Shown here: positions 8,660-16,690 of the stretch, piece after piece | How positions within the stretch are numbered: the stretch's first letter is position 1 | Layout of the letters: every line of letters starts with the position of its first letter | Assembly (NCBI GenBank): GCA_031271465.1 | Contig: JAISVR010000010.1 | Coordinates: 1-64,000, forward strand | Length of the DNA: 64,000 nucleotides | Origin: Prevotellaceae bacterium | Lineage (GTDB): Bacteria; Bacteroidota; Bacteroidia; Bacteroidales; Paludibacteraceae | Direction of reading: 5' to 3' | Position numbers and translations under genes: made by a program | Notes under the pieces: generated by a model | What the model saw: only the letters and a program-made list of their open reading frames with translations | Database searches by the model: none | What the model was told of the DNA's origin: nothing

Positions 8660-9387
8660 TCCAAATGCTCGATACAATCAAAAATACAATATCTAAATTT
8701 CCTCCAAACGAAGTATTTACTGTTTCTGATTTTCCGGAAACAGCGAAAAACCCCAAAGGAGTAAGTAAGATACTCAACGATTTGGTTGCAGAGGGTATTT
8801 TGCGTAAACTGTCGAAAGGACGCTTCTATAAACCAGAAACAGGGAAATTCGGAGAACTGCCACCTGATACTTATCAAACTGTAAAAGATTTACTTGCCCA
8901 AGATGGCAAACTTATAGGTTATATAACAGGGTATTCAGTTTTTAACGATTTGGAGCTGACAACCCAAGTACCTGCTATTTTGCAGATAGGTATGCGTAGA
9001 GAGAAAAAAGCCCTTGTTCGTGGTATTTATCGTATCAGTTTTATCAGACAGGAAAATGCAATAACCAAAGAAAACATACCGTTACTGCGATTACTTGATT
9101 GTCTGCGCTTTTTCAAGAATATTCCTGATACAACACCTGATAAGGTTTGCCAAAGACTGCTACATTTACTTTCGGAATTCGATGAGCAGCAAATCAACAA
9201 AATCAAGAAGTTAGCCCTCAAATACACTCCCCAAACCATTGCTTTACTGGGGGCTATGCTTGAAACAATAAATCCACAGGAAGACACCGAATCCTTATTC
9301 AAGACACTGAATCCGATAACAATCTATAAGTTGTCTATCTCACCTAATATTTTACCTACACAAAAGAAATGGAAGATTACACGATGA
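8653..9387 (+). CDS. DUF6088-family protein, AbiEi-antitoxin-like winged helix
   Basis: 244 residues, overlapping the BrxL-like gene by 7 bp. The N-terminus (MLDTIKNTISKFPPNEVFTVSDFP) followed by a winged-helix-like KILNDLVAEGILRKLSKGRFYKP resembles DUF6088 and the N-terminal DNA-binding domain of AbiEi-type antitoxins; GYITGYSVFNDLELTTQVP continues that family pattern. In AbiE systems this protein represses its operon and is paired with a nucleotidyltransferase toxin. No nucleotidyltransferase follows here; instead a 116-residue protein overlaps its stop. It may be the antitoxin of an unusual pair, or a transcriptional regulator of the defence operon. Family assignment is by eye and moderately sure. 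Confidence 0.65.
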   Translation: MLVQMLDTIKNTISKFPPNEVFTVSDFPETAKNPKGVSKILNDLVAEGILRKLSKGRFYKPETGKFGELPPDTYQTVKDLLAQDGKLIGYITGYSVFNDLELTTQVPAILQIGMRREKKALVRGIYRISFIRQENAITKENIPLLRLLDCLRFFKNIPDTTPDKVCQRLLHLLSEFDEQQINKIKKLALKYTPQTIALLGAMLETINPQEDTESLFKTLNPITIYKLSISPNILPTQKKWKITR

Positions 9388-9734
9388 GTAACCAAGACGA
9401 ACAGCACCGCGCATTAACCGATGATATTCGAGAAATAGCTAAAGAACTTCAGGCGATATACTCACAAGCCGAATCAATATACGCTTCTGCCGTTAATGAT
9501 ATTATCAGTCGCAAAAGCAAAAAAGAAAAAGAGATTGAAATCTTGTTGGATTATATGTTAGACTTTGCTGGTGACGAGAAAATTTTAGCATTGTATCGGA
9601 AGCTGTGTCGATACTACTTCGACATCAATCCACAAGCAACTACCGAATATATCCAGCTCTACAAAGAAATGTACGATGAGGACGAAAAACTCTTCAAAAG
9701 CGGATATTTCAGAGATAATCCAATAACAAAATAA
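9384..9734 (+). CDS. Small hypothetical protein paired with DUF6088 gene
   Basis: 116 residues from the ATG at 9384, which overlaps the DUF6088 stop in an ATGA arrangement; an ATG at 9369 would add five residues. The protein is helical and charged (SRKSKKEKEIEILLDYMLDF), with no signal peptide and no membrane segment. I recognise no family. Translational coupling to the DUF6088 gene makes it the natural partner: a toxin or accessory subunit. It is the last gene of the plus-strand defence operon, since a long gene-free stretch follows. Confidence 0.6.
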   Translation: MSNQDEQHRALTDDIREIAKELQAIYSQAESIYASAVNDIISRKSKKEKEIEILLDYMLDFAGDEKILALYRKLCRYYFDINPQATTEYIQLYKEMYDEDEKLFKSGYFRDNPITK

Positions 9735-10364
9735 GCCTCTTGTTCATATACCCATATTCTCCGATTTGTGTACAAATTATGTATCCCTATTAAAGAAAAT
9801 ACATACTTTATTATAAATATTTGATTTTCAGTCCACATTGACTTCTGCCTAAATAAATTTATATATCTCAATCTTAGCGTAATAAACAACTACCTCCAAA
9901 AAATGATGAGCTGAACGAGATATTTGAATTTGTTTAACCTTCTAATAATATTTCCAACTTTATTATAGATTTTTTCGGCAATATTTAGCTCCGTTACTTA
10001 CTGTGTTACTTACTCCGTTACTAAAAAGCAATCAAATTATTCAATGTATTAAAATTCAATAAATTAACTCCGTTACTCGCTTTGATTCTTTCCCTACCAT
10101 TGCGATAGAAGCAGTTCCTTTTTATAAAAATTCTCAAGCACTTTTTTTCGGTAATTTACAAAGCATTCGGAAAATATATCAATTGCCTGAATTATAGCAA
10201 ATTACAACTTGTCGGAAATTCCGACAGGTTCAAACAGAAGGCAATCGTTCTGTCAAAAAATATCCTGATTACCATTTAGACATGATTATTATTATCGGTT
10301 ACCGGATATTTTCTCTGAATTTTATTTTTTGCCCAATAACTTATTTTCTTTGAAAGAATTTTTC
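9735..10364. other. AT-rich gene-free stretch after the defence operon
   Basis: No credible reading frame. It contains four imperfect copies of NCCGTTACTT between 9989 and 10080 and a perfect 8-bp palindrome around one base, TGTCGGAA-A-TTCCGACA, at 10210-10226. Neither is followed by a T tract. The short repeats could be protein-binding sites or leftover recombination sequence; nothing more can be supported. Confidence 0.4.
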
Positions 10365-10372
10365 TAATTTTG
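10365..10372 (+). promoter_or_regulatory. Bacteroidota -7 promoter box upstream of structured RNA and symE-like gene
   Basis: TAATTTTG matches the Bacteroidota -7 consensus TAnnTTTG. A transcription start about seven bases downstream would fall at about 10378-10380, which is exactly where the long stem of the structured RNA begins. That coincidence is the main support; no clear -33 box is seen. Confidence 0.55.
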
Positions 10373-10376
10373 TCGT

Positions 10377-10510
10377 GCTGAATACATCATTTTACACTAT
10401 GGCAAGTTTTCTGAAAAGAAAATTGTTATAGGGATAGGCTTACGGGTGTAAGTCCCGAGACTTTTCAAGGCTTGCCTTTGATGTGTTCAGCAGAGACCTA
10501 TCCTTTTTTA
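10377..10510 (+). ncRNA. Candidate structured, possibly pseudoknotted RNA upstream of a symE-like gene
   Basis: Several pairings can be drawn. TGCTGAATACATC (10377-10389) pairs with GATGTGTTCAGCA (10480-10492), 13 pairs with one G-U. Inside it, GGCAAG (10401-10406) pairs with CTTGCC (10471-10476), and TTTTCT-GAAA-AGAAAA (10407-10422) is a hairpin with a GNRA tetraloop. A local hairpin follows, either CTTAC/GTAAG (10439-10452) or AAGTC/GACTT (10450-10463); the two are mutually exclusive. Finally GGATAGG (10432-10438) pairs with CCTATCC (10497-10503), crossing the 13-bp stem, so both together make a pseudoknot; CCTATCC is followed by six T residues, like an intrinsic terminator. A -7 box sits just upstream. 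It could be an independent RNA, a leader attenuator of symE, or part of a type I antitoxin arrangement. I do not recognise a known family. Confidence 0.6.
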
Positions 10511-10535
10511 TTTATTAACTATTTAATTTTTTGTT

Positions 10536-10838
10536 ATGCTGAACACAAAAAGTCAATCAAAAACCAACGAACCGAACCGGTTCCCAACCTTTAAAAGGGT
10601 CATCCAAAAACAAATTGAAGAAGAGTCTGTAACCTTGCGCGCCGAAGAGCCGAAAGTGCGTTACATCAAGTTGCAGCCGTTTTACCGCCGGTTAACAGGT
10701 TGGAACTATTCAAAGGTGGTTTCCCACCTGCGCCTTTGCGGCAACTGGCTCGAAGCAGCCGGTTTTCATGCCGAAGAATATGTAAGCGTAACCGTCATGT
10801 CCGGCTTAATGATAATTCGTACCGCAAGGGAAGAATAA
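10536..10838 (+). CDS. SymE-family toxin-like protein
   Basis: 100 residues. The C-terminal half, LRLCGNWLEAAGFHAEEY followed by VSVTVMSGLMIIR, is the SymE domain signature (LxGxWLxxAGFxxGxxVxVxVxxGxLVI). SymE proteins descend from the AbrB DNA-binding fold; the E. coli member is an SOS-induced toxin whose mRNA is silenced by an antisense RNA. Here the gene starts 26 bp after the T tract that ends a structured RNA, which hints at RNA-level control, though no antisense promoter over the start is evident. The basic N-terminal part (FPTFKRVIQKQIEEES) is an extension. A strong hairpin follows the stop. Confidence 0.75.
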   Translation: MLNTKSQSKTNEPNRFPTFKRVIQKQIEEESVTLRAEEPKVRYIKLQPFYRRLTGWNYSKVVSHLRLCGNWLEAAGFHAEEYVSVTVMSGLMIIRTAREE

Positions 10839-10852
10839 AGAAATTGAAAAAA

Positions 10853-10888
10853 GGCTCTGCCGGGATAAGCGTCCGGCAGAGCCTTTCT
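10853..10888. terminator. Bidirectional terminator between symE-like and mmcQ-like genes
   Basis: GGCTCTGCCGG (10853-10863) pairs perfectly with CCGGCAGAGCC (10873-10883); A residues precede it and TTTCT follows, so it can stop transcripts from both converging genes. Confidence 0.85.
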
Positions 10889-10895
10889 AAAATGA

Positions 10896-11258
10896 TTACA
10901 TCTTCCGGTACTCTTCCTGCTTACGCTTGGGCAGCTTTTTAATCACCTCATCAGCCGAATGCCGAATCAGTTCTATGATCAGGCTATCAGGCACATCGCT
11001 TTCCAGCGTGACCAAATTCCACAGCAGCGTTTTAAAATCCGTTTCGGTAATGCCGTGATACTTTTTGCGCAACTCCATTGACCTATCGGGGTCGCACTTG
11101 AGGTCAGCCTTGAAAATCCCGTCTTTGGGCGCCAACGGAATATACGCAAACATCTTACCCATGACCTTAAACACCAACACATTATGATGCAGAAACGGCA
11201 GCGATTCATCAGCGCCTTTGATAGATAGGCAGTATTCGCGGAATTCTTCGATGTTCAT
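10896..11258 (-). CDS. MmcQ/YjbR family protein
   Basis: 120 residues. MNIEEFREYCLSIKGADESLPF at the start, then VFKVMGKMFAYIPLAP and the helix PDRSMELRKKYHGI, is the usual YjbR/MmcQ pattern (CyaY-like, double-wing fold). Family members are small cytosolic proteins proposed to bind DNA; their biochemical role is not established. Length is normal and all parts are present. It converges on symE and is separated from it by a strong terminator. Confidence 0.88.
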   Translation of the reverse strand: MNIEEFREYCLSIKGADESLPFLHHNVLVFKVMGKMFAYIPLAPKDGIFKADLKCDPDRSMELRKKYHGITETDFKTLLWNLVTLESDVPDSLIIELIRHSADEVIKKLPKRKQEEYRKM

Positions 11259-11313
11259 AGGAGTGAGGATTCAGATTTATATCAAAGAAATCGTTTGATA
11301 TTAGTCAACATCT

Positions 11314-12288
11314 TTATTCTTTTTCATCAAGATTTATATGAGCAACTAATATAACTAAATCATCATCAGATTCATATTGTTGCTTTTCTGTTCTTAAATT
11401 TATAGAGTTCGAAAGTCCTACGCTATGCAATAAAGTTCTATTGAAATTTCGAAGGTCGTAATTTGCTACTTTATCGCCAATACTAACTACTTCTCCTATG
11501 TTGAATAGCGACCAATTACGGATAAATTCATAAACATTAAATGAGATAATGTTATTACCAAGAAATGGCAAGTTCAATAAAGGGAAACCGTATTTTGGAA
11601 AATGTTTAAAATACCTGTAAAGCATTTCATCCCAAAATGGATAATCAATGAGCGGGAACGAAAAAACATTATTCTGAGTATTTGGATATTTTCTAATATC
11701 GGAAAATGAAATCTTATCGCCTTGTTGAAGTCGAAAAACAGTCAAAGCATTAACTAAAATCATTTCGCCGGGACTTTGAAATAATCCGTAATTTCCCAAT
11801 GATTCAGAATAGTTTTGAAATATGACTTCATCAGTAAAATTCTTTTTAAAAATTCCTTTTTGACCTTTGAAAGTTGGGAAGTTGTGAAGTAGGTATAGTT
11901 GGTCTTGGTCTATTTTCCAAGTATTTTTTTCTGCGTCTTCCTTTTTGTTTTGAATAAACGCTGTTTTTTCAAAAACAATTTCTCTATCTTTTGTAGCAAT
12001 TGATATGATAACCATATCCGCTAATTCTTTTGTTGTTAGCCTATTCTGATTGTGAAACTCAACAAACGAACGTGAATCATGGATTTTTTTAGCGTGAAAA
12101 TTCAATCTTTTATTATATGACTCGCCGTCTATGGCTTTACATAAATCAGTTACAATTTTGACCTCTCCGTCTGAATTTGAATATGAAGTTCCTAAAGCTT
12201 CGTACACTTTTTGTGCTAATGAATTCAGGAATAATCTAAAATCCTGTTGATTGTAGTAATCCGAAAAAGTTTTTAATAATCTGTTCAT
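11314..12288 (-). CDS. Hypothetical protein, possible PD-(D/E)XK nuclease-like domain
   Basis: 324 residues, no recognised name. The stretch ELADMVIISIATKDREIVFE followed by KTAFIQNKKE has the arrangement E/D-hydrophobic strand, then FIQ-x-KK, which recalls the metal- and Q-x-K-containing core of PD-(D/E)XK-fold proteins in phage defence. Next comes IDQDQLYLLHNFPTF, resembling the segment that follows this motif in several defence nucleases. No signal peptide or membrane segment. It lies between mmcQ and the integrase remnant, a position typical of island cargo, and is AT-rich like the rest of the island. Nuclease identity is an inference from one motif region. Confidence 0.5.
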   Translation of the reverse strand: MNRLLKTFSDYYNQQDFRLFLNSLAQKVYEALGTSYSNSDGEVKIVTDLCKAIDGESYNKRLNFHAKKIHDSRSFVEFHNQNRLTTKELADMVIISIATKDREIVFEKTAFIQNKKEDAEKNTWKIDQDQLYLLHNFPTFKGQKGIFKKNFTDEVIFQNYSESLGNYGLFQSPGEMILVNALTVFRLQQGDKISFSDIRKYPNTQNNVFSFPLIDYPFWDEMLYRYFKHFPKYGFPLLNLPFLGNNIISFNVYEFIRNWSLFNIGEVVSIGDKVANYDLRNFNRTLLHSVGLSNSINLRTEKQQYESDDDLVILVAHINLDEKE

Positions 12289-12416
12289 ATTTTTTTATTA
12301 TATTATCAATAGTTCACATTTTAAGACTAATAGCTTTTTTGCAAATATAACAAACATTTAAAACGCAGAAAATAAATCAAAAGTATGTTTCAACTTATTT
12401 TCTGCCTTAATTCTTA

Positions 12417-13630
12417 TTACCGATACAACACCCCCATACCATCAAACTCGCTCCGTACCCTGTTTACTTCCGTAGCAATTTTCTGGTTCAGCACCTTTGC
12501 GTAAATCTGTGTCGTAGTGATGTTAGTATGCCCGAGCATTTTCGATACACTCTCGATAGAAACACCCTTGGTCAGCATAAGAGTCGAAAACGAATGCCGC
12601 CCGCAATGGCTCGTCAGCCGCTTATTAATACCACACAAAGCCGCAATCTCTTTCAAATACTCATTCATCTTTTGGTTGCTATGAATAGGCAGCAGTTTCC
12701 CGTCAGCCAACCCGCTGTATTTCTTGAGAATTGCCAGCGGAACCTCCAATAACGGGATATTAGCCTGCACCGAAGACTTCTGCCGCGTCAGTTGAATCCA
12801 TTTCTGACCCCAGCCATCCTCAATAATATTGTCCACCGTCAAATTAGCAGCATCAATATACGCTAAGCCCGTAAAAATCTGAAACAAAAACACATCCCGC
12901 ACCTCAGCCAAGCGTTTCGACTCAAACTGCTTGCCCATCAGCAACCTGATTTCAGGCTCAATCAAAAACTCCTTCTTCACCGGCTTATAACCAGCGTATA
13001 ATCATCAAAAGGATCGATAGAAATAAACCTGTTCTTCAGCGCATTCGTCACAATCTGCTTCAAGTAGCGCAGATGCTTCACCGTAGAATTATGCCCGCAT
13101 TCGCAAACAGACTTCAAATACACCTCATAATCCGTTACAAACTGAAAATCCACCTCACGGATAGGCATATCCGTTTTCTTATATTTATACAACATGAAAT
13201 ACGCCACACGCTTTTGCGTAGCCAGATACTTGGAAAGAGTAGTGCAACGAATCGTTTTACCCACCAGACTGCGCTTTTGCTCCACCTTCGCACCATAAAG
13301 CGAAAGCACCGTATTGCAACAAATCTCTTTGCCCAGATACGCATTCCGGAGTTTATCCGGCGTCACATACCCATCCTTCTCAAGAATCGCCTTATAATGC
13401 CTGTCCAGCCCAATCCTTATCCTGTCCAGAGAATCATTGATTTGCTGCGCCTCTTTCGTCCTGCCCGCAACCCTGCCCAACGGGCTCCACAACTCAGGCT
13501 TCACAAAAGCCAGCGAACTGAATTCGGTTTTCTCACCCCCGATACTGACCCTTACCATAATACTGGCTTGTCCATCCTTGTTTAATCTCCCCTTTCTGAT
13601 CAGAAAAAGGATTCGATACGTACTTTTCAT
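12417..13630 (-). pseudogene. Tyrosine recombinase, frameshifted (integrase of the left island)
   Basis: Two consecutive minus-strand frames, 217 residues (12977-13630) and 187 residues (12417-12980), together make one Bacteroidota-type integrase of about 404 residues. The first ends DPFDDYTLVISR-stop; shifting one base at about 12985-12993 gives YKPVKKEFLI, which joins naturally to the second part, so one base seems missing. The second part holds the catalytic domain: HCGRHSFST (H-x-x-R), MLGHTNITTTQIY with the second histidine and nucleophilic tyrosine; the first arginine position reads FTGLAYID without arginine, as in several Bacteroides integrases. It lies about 290 bp from the left tRNA-Val repeat and probably mobilised the left island. 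A sequencing error or programmed frameshift cannot be excluded. Confidence 0.8.
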
Positions 13631-13655
13631 AACTCATTCTTTTTAATTAATTTGA

Positions 13656-13663
13656 CAAAATTA
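13656..13663 (-). promoter_or_regulatory. -7 promoter box for the frameshifted integrase
   Basis: On the minus strand this reads TAATTTTG, matching TAnnTTTG, 25 bp upstream of the integrase ATG at 13630. Its presence suggests the gene was recently functional. Confidence 0.55.
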
Positions 13664-13839
13664 TACACAGTCACCCAAAGAATGAAGCCCTCCGAAAAGC
13701 CAAGTTAGGTCATTATAACGCCTTATAAACCAGTCATTAAACTGCGAAAAAGTGAGCAGAATTTGACAATTTGTTTTGCTCACTTTTTGCTCACCCGGCT
13801 TTTGTCCAACGCTGTCGTTTTTGTCCGGTGGTAGAATAA

Positions 13840-13875
13840 AAAAAGTCTGTTAATCTACTGACTAACAGACTTTTT
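13840..13875. terminator. Terminator beyond the left tRNA-Val repeat
   Basis: AAAAAGTCTGTTA (13840-13852) pairs with TAACAGACTTTTT (13863-13875). Read from the left tRNA-Val fragment on the minus strand, this is 44 bp past the tRNA 3' end. It is probably the tRNA's own terminator before the 9.4-kb element inserted. Confidence 0.75.
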
Positions 13876-13918
13876 GTCTTTAATTGGCTTTCCTTGTCTT
13901 TCGACTTTTTTGCCGTTT

Positions 13919-13961
13919 GTGGGCGTTGACGGATTCGAACCGCCGACCCTCTGCTTGTAAG
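13919..13961 (-). repeat. Left attachment site: 43-bp copy of the tRNA-Val 3' half
   Basis: Identical over 43 bases to 23316-23358, which covers the 3' part of an intact tRNA-Val gene from the anticodon loop to the acceptor end. Identity stops on both sides (T versus C before it, A versus G after it). It marks the left end of the element. Confidence 0.9.
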
Positions 13962-14071
13962 AAGGGTTTTTTAGCGCTTCAAACGTTTCATAATTGGTTA
14001 TAAATCATTACATTTGTGATGTATTTCAATGACTTACTGAAAAGGTCATTTTATAGTTAGTTTCATTTAAT

Positions 14072-14092
14072 AATGTAAACTTAATGTAAACC
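14072..14092 (+). repeat. Left integrase arm-type site
   Basis: 21 bases, identical to 23246-23266, and itself a near tandem of the unit TAATGTAAAC. It lies just upstream of the integrase -7 box, so integrase binding here could also repress its own promoter. Confidence 0.7.
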
Positions 14093-14095
14093 GAC

Positions 14096-14103
14096 TATAT
14101 TTG
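14096..14103 (+). promoter_or_regulatory. -7 promoter box of the element integrase
   Basis: TATATTTG matches TAnnTTTG, 25 bp before the integrase ATG and directly adjacent to the left arm-type repeat. Confidence 0.6.
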
Positions 14104-14128
14104 CACCGAAAATAATGATTTATTTCTT

Positions 14129-15466
14129 ATGGCAAAAGTATCTGTTATCCGTTACACTTCAAAAGTGCTTCAAGATGGTTCATCACCCATTATGTTGCGA
14201 ATTTCCAAAGGCAACAGCAAAAGAAAGTATTTTGCTTTGGGTTTCTCTGCCTCAGCAAAACAGTGGGACGATGTAAATGGCTGTTTCGTACGAGACAAGC
14301 GAGTTAATCGTATCATTTATGGCGAGGACGAACACGGAAAGAAAATCCAAATAGACGGTTATGAGGTCAATAATGCCTTTATTGAGCGAAAACGCATCAA
14401 AGCGAAGGAAATTATTGACAAGTTTGACCAAGACGATATAGATTGGACTTTCGCGATGTTTGAAGAAAAATTTATCAATGAGAGCAAAAAGATTCTTGTT
14501 GTTGAATATTTGCAGCACCACATCAAAAAATTGAAAGAAGAAAAGCGATACGGTAACGCTCGTGTCTATCATCATCTTACATTGATATTTGATTTATTCC
14601 AAAAGGACAAGAAGATACGAGTTGATAAATTGTACTTTCAGGATTTTGGCTATGATATGGTAAACAAGTTTTATCTTTATATGAAAAATGACAGAGAACT
14701 ATCGGGCAACACAATGAGTTATTATTTACGAACATTGCGCTCGTTGATGAACTTTGCCATAAAAGACGGCTGCGGCAGTAAGGAAGTCTACTGTTTCAGT
14801 AATGAATATTCGGACACAAAGAATATCTTTAATATCAACTCGTTACAAGAAGAAACAAAAAAGCGATATTTGCCCAAAGATTCTCTTTCTATCATTAAAA
14901 ATACTATTTTTGACCGCGAGCCGTTGGAATATAGCAGGCGGTTGTTTTTGCTCTCGTTCTATCTTTACGGAATTTCATATATTGACCTCGCCAAACTGAA
15001 AAAGTCGGATATAAATTATACGATAACCAAAGACGGCAGGCAAATAAAAGTAATCAACTATAAACGGAGCAAGACACACAAATCATATTCAATACCGGTG
15101 CGTTCGGAAATACAAGAGCAATTAGATTGGTTTTATGAGAACTACCCAACCGTTGGGGACTACTTGCTTCCGTGCGTTACGCGAGATTTGAAAGATGAGG
15201 CATTGAACGAGCATATTATTAACAGGCGAAAGAAATATAACGGCTATCTGAAAGAAATAGCGAAAGAGTTGGAGTTTCCCGAATCATTGGCTAAAATTTC
15301 CACCTATTACAGCCGGCATAGTTACGCAATGGCAATGCTCGGTAGTGGAGCAAGCGTTGAAGTAATTCAGCAAGCGCTCGGACACGAAGATATGAAAACA
15401 ACCCGCGTGTATTTAGATAGTTTTGATGATGATTTGATTGCTAAACAAAGTGACGGATTGATATGA
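14129..15466 (+). CDS. int: Tyrosine recombinase/integrase of the tRNA-Val element
   Basis: 445 residues. N-terminal SAM-like arm and core-binding region (about 1-230), then the catalytic domain: YKRSKTHKSYSIPV (catalytic lysine region, about 307-320), TYYSRHSYAMAML (conserved arginine; the first histidine position is tyrosine), QALGHEDMKTTRVYLDSF (second histidine and nucleophilic tyrosine). The LYGISYIDLAKL segment lacks the first arginine, as usual for Bacteroides-type integrases. It would recombine the 43-bp tRNA-Val core. Located next to the left attachment site, transcribed inward, and overlapping the next gene by 4 bp. Confidence 0.93.
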   Translation: MAKVSVIRYTSKVLQDGSSPIMLRISKGNSKRKYFALGFSASAKQWDDVNGCFVRDKRVNRIIYGEDEHGKKIQIDGYEVNNAFIERKRIKAKEIIDKFDQDDIDWTFAMFEEKFINESKKILVVEYLQHHIKKLKEEKRYGNARVYHHLTLIFDLFQKDKKIRVDKLYFQDFGYDMVNKFYLYMKNDRELSGNTMSYYLRTLRSLMNFAIKDGCGSKEVYCFSNEYSDTKNIFNINSLQEETKKRYLPKDSLSIIKNTIFDREPLEYSRRLFLLSFYLYGISYIDLAKLKKSDINYTITKDGRQIKVINYKRSKTHKSYSIPVRSEIQEQLDWFYENYPTVGDYLLPCVTRDLKDEALNEHIINRRKKYNGYLKEIAKELEFPESLAKISTYYSRHSYAMAMLGSGASVEVIQQALGHEDMKTTRVYLDSFDDDLIAKQSDGLI

Positions 15467-16179
15467 TTAAAAAAACATTGGCTTTTTATGATAAAAGACC
15501 TAAGGAAGGCGGCAAAAAAATTCCTTTCCATAAATTTATTGAAAGTATGGGATTGCCTATTAACCCAACTCATAATTTTGGGAAAATAAAAGAATATAGA
15601 TTTAAAATTTATGAGGTGCAGAAACAAAAATTTATAGAAAATAGAAAATTTGAAGAAGTTTCCACTGACAATGATGATATTAAGTTCTTTTTTCTATGGT
15701 GGCTCCACCAAGAATTAAAGGTTGTTGAGCGATGGCTTGCAGATACATATCCAAATGGTGAAAGGAAAAAAATAAAAACAGATATTTCTAATGCCATAGA
15801 AATAATTAAATATCAAGAGTTTATAAAAGGTGAAATATCAAGGCAAAATGAAAAAAAGTCTGATAAAACTGTAAGCAAAAATGCTCTTGATAAAATAGTG
15901 ATACCATTAAAAAAAGACAGTCTATATAAGTATTTAGACGAATTGAAAGAAGTGTTTTCTAACTATGAAGGAATTAGTGATATTAATTTCAATGCCATTT
16001 GTTTGGTTGTAAAAGAAAAAAACTTTTTTAAAAAACAGTCCAAGTTTTCGGGTATTGTTAAAGCTATTGCTTCATATTACGACATTGAGCCACCAAAAGA
16101 ATCAAAAGAAAGTAAATGTTCCGACCGAAAAAATGAACTAATGAGACAGCATTTAATATTAGATAAAGAGATTCAATAA
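15463..16179 (+). CDS. Hypothetical protein translationally coupled to integrase
   Basis: 238 residues; its ATG overlaps the integrase stop (ATGA). No family recognised. The sequence is rich in K, F and E, with a tryptophan-containing FFFLWWLHQELKVVERWLAD near 75 and a helical C-terminal half ending in a cysteine-containing KESKCSDRKNE tail. No signal peptide or membrane segment is evident. Position suggests an accessory recombination or regulatory protein of the element. A hairpin terminator follows the stop, so integrase and this gene form one transcription unit. Confidence 0.65.
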   Translation: MIKKTLAFYDKRPKEGGKKIPFHKFIESMGLPINPTHNFGKIKEYRFKIYEVQKQKFIENRKFEEVSTDNDDIKFFFLWWLHQELKVVERWLADTYPNGERKKIKTDISNAIEIIKYQEFIKGEISRQNEKKSDKTVSKNALDKIVIPLKKDSLYKYLDELKEVFSNYEGISDINFNAICLVVKEKNFFKKQSKFSGIVKAIASYYDIEPPKESKESKCSDRKNELMRQHLILDKEIQ

Positions 16180-16202
16180 TTATCCCCGTGTTCTCCCCTC
16201 TA

Positions 16203-16234
16203 AAATCCCCTTTTTTGAGGGGATTTCTTTTTGT
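16203..16234 (+). terminator. Terminator of the int operon
   Basis: AAATCCCCT (16203-16211) pairs with AGGGGATTT (16218-16226), followed by CTTTTTG. Confidence 0.85.
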
Positions 16235-16334
16235 GTCAAAAACTTACGAGACTCCAAAAATCCCCGATTCTTCCACCGCTATAATTATTTTCAATTTTGC
16301 AAAGTTAACACAAAGTTTGCCTACGTACGAAGGC

Positions 16335-16342
16335 TATGTTTG
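16335..16342 (+). promoter_or_regulatory. -7 promoter box for the replication-gene operon
   Basis: TATGTTTG matches TAnnTTTG and ends 18 bp before the ATG at 16361. Confidence 0.5.
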
Positions 16343-16360
16343 ATTTAATAAATAGCAAAA

Positions 16361-16690
16361 ATGAGACAGATACAGATTATTGCAACAGAAGACGCAATAG
16401 AGGATTTATTCACCAAAGTCATTGATAAAATATTAGGGAAACGAGAAGAAAAAGAACTTCCTAAATATTTTACAGTAAAAGAGTTAGCAGATTTTATGGG
16501 TTTGTCAATTCACACAATCCACGTGAAAAATGCCAAGCAAGAAATTCCCGGTAGCCGAAAAGTTAATGGGCGGGTGTTGTTTGATTCTAAAGCAATTATT
16601 GATTGGATAGAATCGGGCGAAGTAAAGACCAAACAAGAGCGTCTACAAGCACTTGAAAATAAATTCAGGGAAAGGAGGGTTAAACGATGA
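16361..16690 (+). CDS. Excisionase-like helix-turn-helix (MerR/HTH_17 type) protein
   Basis: 109 residues. After a 30-residue N-terminal helix, FTVKELADFMGLSIHTIH followed by IPGSRKVNGRVLFDSKAIIDWIESG is the HTH_17 or excisionase fold: recognition helix, then a wing with GRxxFxxxxIxxWI. Such small proteins in Bacteroidota elements bind near attachment sites to direct excision, or activate the replication or mobilisation genes. The stop overlaps the next ATG by 4 bp, and an unusual, good Shine-Dalgarno-like GGAGGG lies just before that start. Confidence 0.85.
   Translation: MRQIQIIATEDAIEDLFTKVIDKILGKREEKELPKYFTVKELADFMGLSIHTIHVKNAKQEIPGSRKVNGRVLFDSKAIIDWIESGEVKTKQERLQALENKFRERRVKR

Noticed and set aside
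10432..10503. A 72-nt tRNA-like segment with a 7-bp acceptor-like stem (GGATAGG/CCTATCC)
   Set aside because: Size and end stem are tRNA-like, but there is no T-loop motif, no anticodon arm and no discriminator/CCA context; it fits the larger structured RNA better.
13919..13961. A second tRNA-Val gene
   Set aside because: Only the 3' 43 bases are present; the 5' half, D arm and acceptor 5' strand are absent. It is an attachment-site duplicate.
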